Positions 1 to 9,964 of a stretch of 64,000 nt of DNA are shown here, one piece after another (positions within the stretch are counted from its first letter, which is position 1; each line of letters starts with the position of its first letter). The stretch comes from Epithemia pelagica (Eukaryota > Bacillariophyta > Bacillariophyceae > Surirellales > Surirellaceae). Under the pieces are notes generated by a model. It was not told the origin of the DNA. It made no database searches and worked only from the letters and a program-made list of their open reading frames with translations. Location: assembly GCA_946965045.2 (NCBI GenBank), contig OX337228.1, forward strand, positions 310,001-374,000. The letters run 5' to 3'. The position numbers were made by a program, and so were the translations under genes.

Positions 1-524
1 GCCGCCGATTGCACCAACAGTGGTGCGTCAACCTCAGCCGCTGAACTGGATGAAAATTCGGTCGACGACAAGGACGATTCGGTCGACGATTGCACGATCA
101 GTGGGGGAGCATCGACCGTCGATGACGATACTGACGACAAGGATGATGATTCGGTCGACGATTCAGGGAGGGACGACGATGGTGGCTTGGGAATCCAGGG
201 TTGTGCATCGTAGTGCGGGGAATGACTGGCCGTACTGGAAATGGTGGTACTGTGGGAAATCGACCACAACGTAAAAGTCAGCACGAGCAGCATCGACAAC
301 CATGTCCGGATGAACAAGTGGTGTCTCGTTGCCCCCGCAGAAGTAGACGAACCGGAGGAGGATGGAGAATCCTCTTCCAGTTTCGTGGCATGGCGGTTTT
401 TACTGTTGATGATGGCGAGTGGCTGTCGTTGTCGTTGTCGTCGTCCAGCTAGAATAGTATATTGTGCTTCTTTCTGTCCAGTCTCCGAGTCGACGACAAC
501 GACATCTCCATGCTGATGGGACAT
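1..524 (-). CDS. Glycosyltransferase-like membrane protein, N-terminal part (copy 1, cut by window edge)
   Basis: This is the first ~174 codons of the family whose full copies lie at 4566-6413, 9965-11791 and 13048-14730; the rest lies outside the window. The sequence is about 99% identical to 11268-11791, with a few substitutions, and its ATG (522-524) is in the equivalent place. It encodes a Gln/Arg-rich cytosolic tail, one hydrophobic segment (WLSMLLVLTFTLW) and the start of a Ser/Thr/Asp-rich stem ending in LVQSAA. A type II Golgi or ER membrane protein is inferred. The N-terminus is read in a different frame from copies 2 and 4: the ancestral start MSLSSTRRL sits here in another frame that stops at 449. 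No stop codon is seen in the part present. Confidence 0.7.
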   Translation of the reverse strand, partial: MSHQHGDVVVVDSETGQKEAQYTILAGRRQRQRQPLAIINSKNRHATKLEEDSPSSSGSSTSAGATRHHLFIRTWLSMLLVLTFTLWSISHSTTISSTASHSPHYDAQPWIPKPPSSSLPESSTESSSLSSVSSSTVDAPPLIVQSSTESSLSSTEFSSSSAAEVDAPLLVQSA

Positions 525-1541
525 TTTCCAAGTTTTTTTTCAGATGAGAGAAAAATGAGGATGAGGATTGAGGATGTTCCAACCGAGTGGAAAGGTAAGA
601 CGGGTAAGTTTTGGGGAATAGGGAAATGAGGGACTTTTAGAGGAACATATAGAAGGACTTTCGGATAAATAGTTTTTTTGGTTGCTTCGAAATCCTCCAG
701 TTGATTGCCGTGTGTCCTTGCCGTTGCTCTCCTACGCCTCATCCATCCATACCAAAGCATCCATTGTCGTCCCTCCCTGCAATCTTCGTTCGTTCCATCG
801 TAATCCATCTCCAATGACGATCATCTCGTCGCGACCTTCCACCCCCAAAGTGGAAGTCTTTCCAAATGTTCTTGTAGGTCGATCAAACTCGCCAACTCAA
901 TGCCGCCCTTTTCACCCATCACGGTACACTTGATTCTGAAGACTCCTTGATGGTCGGAGGAGTGCAAGGACCTTTCGTTGGAGGTGCACACCGGCTTGAG
1001 TGTGCCATTGTGGTGTTATGCAGTGCAAAATGACCGTAGTGGTCTTCCTACGATACGAAAATAGAATCACTATAGAGAAAACAGTGGAGGCCTTGAAAAG
1101 CACGGGCTACTGCTGTAACAATGTCAGTCCGGTGGAGCTCGTAAGTAGTATTGTGCCCACAATTCGTTGCTGGTTGGGTTCATTATATAGTAGTGTACGG
1201 GGATCAAAAGTTTTCCCGAAAGTCTCTCAAAAAGCTATCCTAAAACTCCGAACGTCTCTCAAAAAGCTATCCGAAAGTCTTTCATTTGACTTTTTCAGGC
1301 CTTTATAGCGAAATGAGAGACATTCGGGGAAACTTTCGTTTTTAGGGATAGGGTTAAACTTTGGAATGCAGTTGAAGTGGCACTGACAAGACAACTAGGG
1401 TCATTTTCTTTAAGAAGAGTCAATATGGAAGAGTAATGGAGACATCGACGGTCACTGGATGGTCTGTCCGAATGTCAGTCTAATTTTTGAAAGTTTCTCC
1501 GAACGTCTGTCATGAAAGTCCCTCATTTCACTCCTCTCTAA
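525..1541. repeat. Gene-free segment bounded by inverted 17-mers
   Basis: No gene is recognised. Bases 525-670 match 11792-11949, and 1450-1530 match 12266-12350. The 17-mer GAAATGAGGGACTTTTA (about 625) recurs inverted with one mismatch near 1513-1529, so both copies of this segment are flanked by short inverted repeats. The interiors differ completely: here it is about 780 bp of unknown sequence with small internal repeats such as CTCAAAAAGCTATCC (twice near 1225-1275), while in the second copy it is a glycosyltransferase-gene fragment. It may be a non-autonomous TIR element, but target duplications are unclear. Confidence 0.35.
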
Positions 1542-2252
1542 GGGGGTATGTTATCGGGCGCGCGGAGCATGGGCGGAGCATGGATATGGGGGGAGCAATG
1601 CATGCTCCACGATGCATGCTCCGCGCGTCTATATTATCGGTGGGCGGATGCAGAGATGCGGAGCATGCGCGGCGCGCGCGCTCAAAATCCTCGACCGTCA
1701 CGGAAACGCGTATGGGTCGCCTTAAGTATGGAATCGAAAAGGAAGGAGAAGAGCAACTTTGGGAAGACGATGGCAAGCAAAGGGGTGGTTTCCGGACACA
1801 ATAATCATTCCCTTTATAGACTACTTATCATTTAGAGTATCCATTGGATATTTCACCTGTTGTTCTGTTGGCCCTACGAGCTCATGTGGGAAAGACACGT
1901 CAATTTCCATGCTCTACGGAAACACAACCTCCACCATGAGGATGGAAAAGACTCCTAAAGAGCAAGGCAGCAACAGTTGGCCGACTATATGTACTTGTCT
2001 ACAATACTAGTGCCTAGATAGACTCTGTCATCGCTTTTGTCCATGACAAATCCATCATCGGAAGACTTCGACTGTTCGACGCATTGAGTGTGTGGTGTGT
2101 GGGCGCGTGATTTTGCTTCCAACCATGCTCCACCCGCACTCTTCCTCCGCATGTAAATTTTACGGAGGAAAGCTCTATATCCGGGTTGGTTTGGCCTTTC
2201 TCCGCCCATATCATGCTCCGCACATGCTCCGCGCGCCCGATAATATACCCCC
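1542..2252. mobile_element. MITE with ~50-bp terminal inverted repeats and TAA target duplication
   Basis: The left end starts GGGGGTATGTTATCGGGCGC. The right end, reverse-complemented, starts GGGGGTATATTATCGGGCGC, and the similarity continues for about 50 bp with few mismatches. TAA flanks both sides (1539-1541 and 2253-2255). The 711-bp interior has no convincing open frame. TIRs starting with G plus a 3-bp TAA duplication fit a Tourist-like, PIF/Harbinger-mobilised MITE. The related flank at 12350 lacks this element, so it inserted after the segmental duplication or was lost there. The TIR is unlike that of the Harbinger element at 54460-57606, so that transposase is probably not its helper. 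Confidence 0.8.
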
Positions 2253-2255
2253 TAA

Positions 2256-2665
2256 GTTTTGGGCAGCTATATTATTATGGTTTGGGCCCGTCCGTCCTGT
2301 GGACGGACCGACCCTTTAGCTCAACAAAACCAATCTGTGCGCCCAGGGACCGACGGACGATTGAGAAGGAGTCATCGCTCCCAAGACGTTTCCAAGTTGC
2401 TTACGAAGCTTGTTGGGAGAATGATCAAATGACACCCAACAAGCAAACGTTGACGCGTCGGGAGCGTTGGATCTGACGAATGAGGATGTAGTCCCGCACC
2501 TGTCCCTACTCCCTACCGACATTGTGATGGTGACGAACCATGGCCTCGGCTCAACTGCGTCAGTCTCAGAACACCTGTCGTGATAGCTTTTCTGCACTGT
2601 CGTGGGTCGTGGTTCAAAGATAATGACGACTCTTCGGCAGCCAATGCATGTGAAGCGTACTATGA
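2256..2665. repeat. Duplicated ~410-bp segment (copy at 12350-12765)
   Basis: Nearly identical to 12350-12765 apart from small indels. It contains a perfect 8-bp-arm hairpin (GTCCGTCC, TGT, GGACGGAC near 2288-2306). A short plus-strand frame reads as a possible remnant of an unknown protein (residues resembling RRERW followed, after an in-frame stop, by DVVPHLSLLP), but I cannot assign it to a family. The remaining stretch to 2986 is the 5' flank of the first MND1 gene and is related to 8148-8439. Confidence 0.5.
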
Positions 2666-2986
2666 CGGACTTTCATACAACTAGCTAGCTAGAGGAGTAG
2701 CTACCAGTTCCGCACCAGAACAGCTTTGTTTGCGTGGACCTATTTCGAGCGTGCCATGTCCACCATTTTGGCGCGCAGAGCGGCCCACAGAAGAAAACAC
2801 TTGCATCCAACAAATAAAGACGCGCATTGCTTGTCCCCCGGATCATCCAAAGAGGAAGCAATAGACCAAACACCAGAAACACCGACCCGAGAGCAGCAAA
2901 TCGTTCCTCGTTGTGCGCAAGACACACAACAGAAAAAAAGACAGACAGTCGTCGTAGGAGGATCCGGAAACGGCAGTACATCCATC

Positions 2987-4133
2987 ATGGGTGGTTCGAC
3001 GAAACGCATGTCCATGGACGAAAAGCGCAAGGCGATTTTGGACATTTACCATAGCAGCCAATCGGTCTATACGGAAAAGGAAATTTTGGCCTTGGCCGCC
3101 AAGGCAGGTGTCAATGCGAGCACGTACGTGACGATTCGAAAGGATGGTGATGTTGCTGAATGCATACAAGTGTGGAACAAAGAAGAATCTGGAGTCTCGT
3201 ACCAACCAGTCATGCTCTCGTTCCACCTCGTTCCACCTCGTACTCATCCTTCTCCTTGTGTCATGTGTGTGTGTGTTATTTGTGGTTGGGACGGTCATTC
3301 CTCCTTTATTGTTGTACGAATGTATGTCTATACACAGCGTCGGTGACATTCACACGGGATTGGTGGACGATGGGTTGGTGGACAAGGAAAAGATTGGAGG
3401 ATCCAATTATTTTTGGTCCTTTCCCTCCAAGGCCGATCGACAGGCCCAATTGGAACATGAACGGGTCCTGGTCGAACTCGAACAGTTGAAAGAGGAATTG
3501 GAACAAGCGGAACAAGCCTTGGCTTCGGCCAAGCGAGGACGCGAAGAAGAAGAAGACGAAGAAGAAGACGAACAACAAGTGGAGGGCGAAACCACGAACC
3601 AGGAGAACCAAGCAGCAGCCCCACAGGATCCACAAGAGGAGACGACAACAACGAATGCCGACACCACCAAGCCAGTCGACAAGAACGACGACGACAAGGA
3701 TGAGATTCCTCGTCGACGATCCCACAAATTGGCCCGATTGTCCAGTTTGACACTGGAACGGACCGCCTTGGAAACCGAATTGGCATCTCTCAAGGAAAAT
3801 GATCCCCAAGCCTTGGCCGATTTGCAACACGAACTGAATCTCGTCATTCAAGGCGCCAATCGATGGACGGACAATATTTACAATTGCCAAACCTACCTCG
3901 TCAAGAAACGAGGCATGAACAAAAAAGATGTGGTACGAACGAACGAAATGAATTAACGAACGACATGTTGTGGACTTGTACCAATACCGTTGATGTCTCA
4001 CATGTGTGCGTTTGTTGTGCCGTGTGTTTGGGTATGATCTTGTTGTTGTTGTTGTTGTTGTTTGTATCCACAGAATCGCATGTTGGGTATTACCGATGCC
4101 TTTGATTACCCCGAAGACAAGATTCCCAAATAG
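2987..4133 (+). CDS. MND1: MND1 meiotic recombination protein, copy 1
   Basis: Three exons, 2987-3123, 3338-3932 and 4074-4133, joined by GTACGTG...ACACAG and GTACGAA...CCACAG introns, give 263 aa. The N-terminal winged helix has the family sequence (MSMDEKRKAILDIYH, then TGLVDDGLVDKEKIGGSNYF and WSFPSK). The coiled-coil middle (LEHERVLVELEQLKEEL) and the C-terminus (DPQALADL, ANRWTDNIYN, GITDAFDYPEDKIPK) are also MND1-like. MND1 pairs with HOP2 in the nucleus and stimulates DMC1/RAD51 strand exchange in meiosis. The usual length is about 205-220 aa; the excess here is an acidic Glu/Asp/Gln/Thr insert of about 60 residues in the coiled coil. The start at MGGSTKRMSM was chosen because the upstream frame is not conserved with copy 2. 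A glycosyltransferase-like gene follows on the opposite strand. Confidence 0.92.
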
Positions 4134-4565
4134 TAGTAGTAGCGCAAGGGGAAGACATTCTGTTGGAGTATGGATATGGCCGTCTGTTGGATATGGTGGG
4201 AGTATCACAGAGCCGTTGTCACTCCACGAGAGTGCTGCGACGATTCACAGTGAATGGGACCGTCGCACGCCATTGTCTACAACCGGCAATCTTCTTCGAT
4301 CCTACCGTTTTTGATGGACAATCGACAGTCGGTATTTGTGGGGGATGCTTTCTCATCAATACATTCATAATAATGGTCTACACACTGCTGCAATGGTCCC
4401 TACTCTATACTGCTTAGTATATTGCCAGAGATTCTACATGGCACCAGAGTGATATTAGAGGATTGGAACGTGTGCCGTCTCGGACCCAACCAACAGTAGG
4501 AACAACAACACCAAGGAGGAGGAGGAGGCCTCGAATATCGCTCGTACATTGTAGCAGAGAGGCAC
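4134..4565. repeat. MND1-to-glycosyltransferase spacer, duplicated at 9530-9964
   Basis: Nearly identical to 9530-9964, with only a few substitutions seen by eye. It contains an 84-codon plus-strand open frame (4163-4417; MEYGYGRLLD...) present in both copies, but with so little divergence its conservation is uninformative and I recognise no family. It lies between the 3' ends of two convergent genes and may hold their terminators. No further gene is seen. Confidence 0.5.
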
Positions 4566-6413
4566 CTATTGGTTTGAAATTTTGGATGCTTGCTGTTGCA
4601 AGAGTTGAATCATTTCACGGAGTGCTTGCGTCAAGGTCCGTTCGGGTTCCTGGAGAAGGAATGAGAGTGTGTTGTTGTTGTTGTTGGTACTCGTCGTGTT
4701 GGTGCTGTTGCGGAATGTGGAGGGTCTCGGTAGTAACAAGTGTCGTAATTTGGGAGTATCGAGTGCCGTGGTGTGGGGGGCAAACTGTGCCGTACTGGTA
4801 TTGGTATACGTCAGGACGGGGGCCGTCCAATACGGGTGATACAGACGTTGCAAATCGGCATGCACCACGGCTGGTATCTGATAGGCGACCGCTTGACTGA
4901 GAAAGCCCGTCAATCGGGAATGCGAGTTGAGTCCAAAATACTGGGGTGTCGTCTGGGGATCGACGAGGGGCACCAAAACATGACACTGTGTGGCAATGCT
5001 CCGTTGAAAGTCGACAAAATCATCGTGTTGCACGACCGTGACACGATCCGGACCCCACACTGTTTTGGCATAGTCGCGTGGCAAACCGGAGGACATGCGA
5101 GCATGCAACAAGACACGAAAGGTTGGATGTTGTTGCTGCTGTTGCTGTTCTTCCTGAACCAATTGGTTCAAGGCATGTACCAAGGCGGTTTGTTTCTTGC
5201 TTCCACTGGGACACAGCGTAATAGTGGTTTTGTTCTTCTTGTTGTTGTTGCTGCTGCTGTTATTGGTTGTACCGATTCTTGTGGAAGTATCAAATTGCGG
5301 CAAATCGACCGTCTGAAAATGACAGGCAGGTTCGAGAGGCGAGATCCAACAGACTTGTCGGGTGTCGGGTGCGACATGTTGGGGTGAACATCGACCACAA
5401 CTGGTATGCGCGAGACAAAAATGCTGGTTCGGTGCCTGCGACATCCATTGCGCAAAAGATTGGTACCTGGCCGCATCGCAACTAATGCCAATCTTGGCAC
5501 GATAGTTGCGATCGTAGGCCGTATAGCGGACCATGCGTCCAAATTGGGCCAGTGTGCCATCGGCTCGGCGCCGAATCGTTCCGGCCAAAGTGGTATTGAA
5601 ATACCGGGAAAAACTCGTCTTGGACACGGAACTGCCATTGGCATATTGCTGTTTGTGGTGGGAATGGTGTTCGGCCAGGGCAACGTCAAAGACAATTGGC
5701 TGTGTACCCGTACTGCAATTGATACGATGCCACGGCAAGGGATATCGCAATATAGTACTTTCGATCACTTCGTAATGATAATCCACCTTGTTTTCTAACG
5801 CCACACTGCATGGAGGAGCGCCCGGAGTTCCCAGTTCCAACAAGGGTTGCTGTAACAAGGCGGCGCGGTCGGCCGCCGATTGCACCAACAGTGGTGCGTC
5901 AACCTCAGCCGCTGAACTGGATGATGATTCGGTCGACGACAAGGACGATTCGGTCGACGATTGCACGATCAGTTGGGGAGCATCGACCGTCGATGACGAT
6001 AATGACGACAAGGATAAGGATGATGATTTGGTCGACGATTCGGGGAGGGACGATGGCGGCTTGGGAATCCAGGCTTGTGCATCGTACTGCAGCGACTGGC
6101 TGGCCGTTCTGGCAATGGTGGTACTGTAAGAAATTGACCACAACGTGTAAGGCAGCGCGAGCAGCATCCACACCATCAAGGTCCGGGGGAACGAGTAGTG
6201 TCTCGTTGCGCGAGCAACAGCAGCAACCACAGAACCGGAGAAGGAGGGCGAATTATCGTGTTCCAGTGCTGTGTCATGGTTGTTGTTGTTGTGGTTGTTG
6301 TTTCTGGCAAGTGGCTGTCGTGGTTGTTGTTGTCGTCGTTCAGGTCGTAAAGTAGCTTGTGGTGGTAGTGCTTCTTGCTCCAGTCTCCGAGTCGACGACA
6401 ACGACATTTTCAT
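4566..6413 (-). CDS. Glycosyltransferase-like type II membrane protein (copy 2)
   Basis: 615 aa from ATG 6413; a second ATG follows at 6407. A basic Gln/Asn-rich cytosolic tail starts MSLSSTRRLE. One hydrophobic anchor lies near residues 78-96 (VWMLLALPYTLW), followed by a Ser/Thr/Asp-rich stem to about residue 190 and a lumenal domain with several Cys (HTSCGRCSP, VCWISPLEPACHF, ITLCPSG). The C-terminal half reads like a GT-B-type nucleotide-sugar fold (TFRVLLHARM, VWGPDRVTVVQHDD, TGFLSQAVAYQIPAVVHAD), with NST sequons. This suggests a secretory-pathway glycosyltransferase, but I cannot name a CAZy family or substrate, and another alpha/beta fold is possible. No introns are needed. It is convergent with MND1 copy 1, and the pair was duplicated together. 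Poly-Gln and poly-Asn tracts differ between copies. Confidence 0.7.
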   Translation of the reverse strand: MKMSLSSTRRLEQEALPPQATLRPERRQQQPRQPLARNNNHNNNNHDTALEHDNSPSFSGSVVAAVARATRHYSFPRTLMVWMLLALPYTLWSISYSTTIARTASQSLQYDAQAWIPKPPSSLPESSTKSSSLSLSSLSSSTVDAPQLIVQSSTESSLSSTESSSSSAAEVDAPLLVQSAADRAALLQQPLLELGTPGAPPCSVALENKVDYHYEVIESTILRYPLPWHRINCSTGTQPIVFDVALAEHHSHHKQQYANGSSVSKTSFSRYFNTTLAGTIRRRADGTLAQFGRMVRYTAYDRNYRAKIGISCDAARYQSFAQWMSQAPNQHFCLAHTSCGRCSPQHVAPDTRQVCWISPLEPACHFQTVDLPQFDTSTRIGTTNNSSSNNNKKNKTTITLCPSGSKKQTALVHALNQLVQEEQQQQQQHPTFRVLLHARMSSGLPRDYAKTVWGPDRVTVVQHDDFVDFQRSIATQCHVLVPLVDPQTTPQYFGLNSHSRLTGFLSQAVAYQIPAVVHADLQRLYHPYWTAPVLTYTNTSTAQFAPHTTALDTPKLRHLLLPRPSTFRNSTNTTSTNNNNNTLSFLLQEPERTLTQALREMIQLLQQQASKISNQ

Positions 6414-7322
6414 CAAAAAGATTCCTCCAACTCACGGTGTAGTACTTCGCAATCGATATTCCGAGTTCCGAGTGTTGGAAGATGAGAAACTGGATCGTCG
6501 TGTGAACGTTCCAATGCTCAGCTACAGAGAATCAAAAGGCTTCCTATGGAAATCACTTCTGAGGCCACTCCTTTACCGTCTGCAAAACAAAAACCGACAA
6601 ATGGCATACCGGTATTTACACATCCAGCGCACCATTGGAATGGTAGTAGATGCGTTGAGCACATTGGTCCTTCACAAATTTGAGAGGAAAGATTCAACGG
6701 ATGATGCGCTGGGGATGTGCGACACGCCGTCAAAACAACGGTTCCCCCCAAGACCCACATAGCGTCTGACTTTACTCTTCAAGAAACTATACTAATATTC
6801 TATACGCGTCTGCCGCTCTTCCGTTCCCCACATTTTCAAGTACTATTCTCGTTCCTTTTCATTCTCCATTGCTCCAAAATAATCCGTGTCGCTACCCGCT
6901 CCCTGGGAGACCCATGGCTCCACATTTCCGAAAGCGCATCTCGTGAAGGAACTACAGAGCATGATAGCATGATACCATGCCCCATGTACAAATACAAGAA
7001 CTAAAATGTATAACCTTTACCATGGAATCACGAACGACCCAACCAAAATTTCATTTTTCTCCATGGGTTGACTCAATAATAGAATGACCAGGGCCTATCA
7101 CGGGATCAGGCGTGGCCACTGACGTGTGACTGTCATTGATTTTGAATGTCACACGCTTGCCACATTGGTTGGGCGGCACGACCGTTCCTTGTGGACGCCC
7201 TTCTTCATTTCCAACACGCTCCTCGTCCGGAGGAGTGGGGTTGTCGGCCATAGTGTTTGTAGGAGCATGTCCCAGGAGTACATTGCGAAACTTACGGAAC
7301 AAGGCTCCCTGCAGTGGTTTAG
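6414..7322. other. Gene-poor spacer
   Basis: I see no supported gene in this ~900-bp spacer. A 83-codon minus-strand open frame at 7051-7302 (Pro/Glu-rich, GNEEGRPQGTVVPPNQCG) is unassigned and may be chance. The spacer separates two blocks of the MND1/glycosyltransferase duplication and does not resemble the other copies, so the second block is joined to unrelated sequence here. Confidence 0.35.
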
Positions 7323-7905
7323 TCTAAAAGTCTGCGAGCATTTGCCCGGGCGGCCACCAGTCCCGTGGCTCCCACTGCTACTGCAGCAACGCCCACTGCA
7401 GCCGCAGCAGCTCCCACTCTTTCATGGATGCAAGGCTTGTGGAATGTCGAGGTGACACCCGAATCCACTACTACTGATAGTACTGCTCGTCTGTCCTTTC
7501 GCATGCCCAATGGATCGCGTGTCGTACGGTCCTTTTCTCCCTCTGATACAGTCCAAATGGTCTATGCCTTTGTCGCGGTACGTACATACTTTGGAGACGT
7601 TTGTGGTGTAAGGCCTGACTGGTTTTTGCGAGTGGATTTGCGTTTCTCATTGGTCCTTTCTTGTCATGTTTTCGTGTTCCGTTCTCTCTCGTTCTTCCAT
7701 TGTGCCTGTCTCCATGATTCGTTTGTTTGGTGTGGTGGTACAGCAATCGCTCCGGGATGGTGACAAGGAAAAGGAGGACGAGTTGGTGACGAAACAATTT
7801 GCCCTCAAGGTGGGATTTCCACCTCGCGATTTGGCGTCGCAAATGGAACAAAGCATTCAAGAGGCCTCCTTGCATGGAGAAGCCGTCACGGTACGATGGA
7901 TGTAA
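7323..7905 (+). pseudogene. UBX-domain protein, C-terminal remnant
   Basis: Two exons, 7323-7577 and 7744-7905, are joined in phase 0 by a GTACGTAC...GTACAG intron. The joined protein has the UBX ubiquitin-like fold signature: ARLSFRMPNGSRVVRSF, then FALKVGFPPRDLAS and ASLHGEAVTVRW at the end. UBX domains bind p97/CDC48, the AAA ATPase of ubiquitin-dependent protein extraction. An in-frame stop, or more likely a 3' splice site (TTTAG), precedes 7323, and no upstream ATG exon or UBA/SEP domain can be found in the preceding 900 bp. I therefore treat it as a 5'-truncated copy carried in by duplication; a missed upstream exon is the alternative. Confidence 0.6.
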
Positions 7906-8439
7906 CTGTAAATAACCAGCACCACCACAACGAGACAAGAGGATGCATGGTCACCAAAAAGTCCCTTTGGCGCACACACGGTAGTAGTTCCTATAGAGAA
8001 TGGTATATAACAGTGAGTGGTGTGTGTGTGTTGTTTGTGCATAGATCGTTTCTCAATTGTAGATTGCGCATCCTTTCTAGTTCTAGAGAGGTGGATAGGA
8101 GTACTTGTTCCGACTTGAGGCGAGACATACAACTATTACTACAGCTAGGAGTAGCTACCACAGTTCCGCATCAGGAATGATGGCGTTCGACGGACGGGTA
8201 ATTTTCGAGCGTGCCCTGTCCACTTTTTGGGCGCGCGGAGCGGCCCACAGAAGAAAACTTGCATCCAACAGAAAAACAGGCATCAGGATCAGGCATCATT
8301 GCTCCATCCCCGCAATACCAAACACCAGAAACACCAACCCGAGAGCAGCAAATCGTTCCTCGTCGTGCGCAAGACACGCAACAGAGAAAAAGACAGACAG
8401 TCGGCGTAGGAGGATTCAGAAAACGGCAGTACATCCATC
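7906..8439. other. 5' flank of MND1 copy 2
   Basis: No gene is seen. From about 8148 the sequence is homologous to 2695-2986 upstream of MND1 copy 1 (shared AGTAGCTACC, GCGGCCCACAGAAGAAAAC and CCGAGAGCAGCAAATCGTTC), with indels that break any shared reading frame. This supports a non-coding 5' region and the chosen MND1 start. Confidence 0.45.
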
Positions 8440-9529
8440 ATGGGTGGTTCGACGAAACGCATGTCCATGGACGAAAAGCGCAAGGCGATTTTGGACATTT
8501 ACCATAGCAACCAATCGGTCTACACGGAAAAGGAAATTTTGGCCTTGGCCGCCAAGGCAGGTGTCAATGCGAGCACGTACGTGCCGATTCGAAAGGATGG
8601 TTAATGCATGAGTGGAACACGGAATCTCGAGTCTCTTACCAACACTAACCTTTTGTTGTCGACCATGGGTTTGACGTTTTTCCTCCTCCTGACGGTCCTC
8701 CTTTCTTTTGGTACGAACGAATGTCTATACACAGCGTCGGTGACATTCATACGGGATTGGTGGACGATGGGTTGGTGGACAAGGAAAAGATTGGGGGATC
8801 CAATTATTTTTGGTCCTTTCCCTCCAAGGCCGATCGACAGGCCCAATTGGAACATGAACGAGTCTTGGTCGAAATCGAACAGTTGAAACAGGAATTGGAA
8901 CAAGCGGAACAAGCCTTGGCTTCGGCCAAGCGAGGACGCGAAGAAGACGAGGAAGAAGACGAACAACAAGTGGAGGGCGAAGCCACGAACCAGGAGAACC
9001 AAGCAGCAGCCCCACAGGATCCACCAGAGGAGACGACGCCAACGAATAGCGACACCACCAAGCCAATGGACAAGAACGACAACGACAAGAACGACGATAT
9101 TCCTCGTCGACGATCCCACAAATTGGCCCGATTGTCCAGTTTGACGCAGGAACGGACCGCCTTGGAGACCGAATTGGCATCTCTCAAGGAAAATGATCCC
9201 CAAGCCTTGGCCGATTTGCAACACGAACTGAATCTCGTCATTCAAGGCGCCAATCGATGGACGGACAATATTTACAATTGTCAAACCTACCTCGTCAAGA
9301 AACGAGGCATGAACAAAAAAGATGTGGTACGAACGAACGAAATGAATGAACGAACGACATGTTGTGGACTTGTACCAATACCGTTGATGTCTCACATGTG
9401 TGCGTTTGTTGTGCCGTGTGTTTGGGTATGATCTTGTTTTGTTGTTATTGTTGTTGTTTGTATGCACAGAATCGCATGTTGGGTATTACCGATGCCTTTG
9501 ATTACCCCGAAGACAAGATTCCCAAATAG
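8440..9529 (+). CDS. MND1: MND1 meiotic recombination protein, copy 2
   Basis: Exons 8440-8576, 8735-9326 and 9470-9529 give 262 aa with the same three-exon structure as copy 1. Intron 1 is 158 bp here against 214 bp in copy 1, and its sequence has diverged strongly while the splice sites are kept. The protein differs mainly in the acidic insert (one residue shorter, several replacements) and in conservative coiled-coil changes such as VELEQLKEE to VEIEQLKQE. The winged helix and the ANRWTDNIYN and GITDAFDY motifs are unchanged. Both copies are open and splice-competent, so both could make protein. The convergent neighbour at 9965-11791 was duplicated with it. Confidence 0.92.
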
Positions 9530-9964
9530 TAGTAGTAGCGCAAGGGGAAGACATTCTGTTGGAGTATGGATATGGCCGTCTGTTGGATATGGTGGGAGTA
9601 TCACAGAGCCGTTGTCACTCCACGAGAGTGCTGCGACGATTCACAGTGAATGGGACCGTCGCACGCCATTGTCTACAACCGGCAATCTTCTTCGATCCTA
9701 CCGTTTTTGATGGACAATCGACAGTCGGTATTTGTGGGGGATGCTTTCTCATCAATACATTCATAATAATGGTCTACACACTGCTGCAATGGTCCCTATT
9801 CTATACTGCTTAGTATATTGCCAGAGATTCTACATGGCACCAGAGTGATATTAGAGGATTGGAACGTGTGCCGTCTCGGACCCAACCAACAGTAGGAACA
9901 ACAACACCAAGGAGGAGGAGGAGGCCTCGAATATCGCTCGTACATTGTAGCAGAGAGGCACCTA
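9530..9964. repeat. MND1-to-glycosyltransferase spacer (second copy)
   Basis: A near-identical copy of 4134-4565, including the unassigned 84-codon frame (9559-9813). It holds no recognised gene. Confidence 0.5.

Noticed and set aside
2726-3346. Longer MND1 start at 2726 and read-through of intron 1
   Set aside because: The upstream frame is broken in copy 2, and reading through the intron loses the family sequence TGLVDDGLV, which returns exactly after the ACACAG acceptor.
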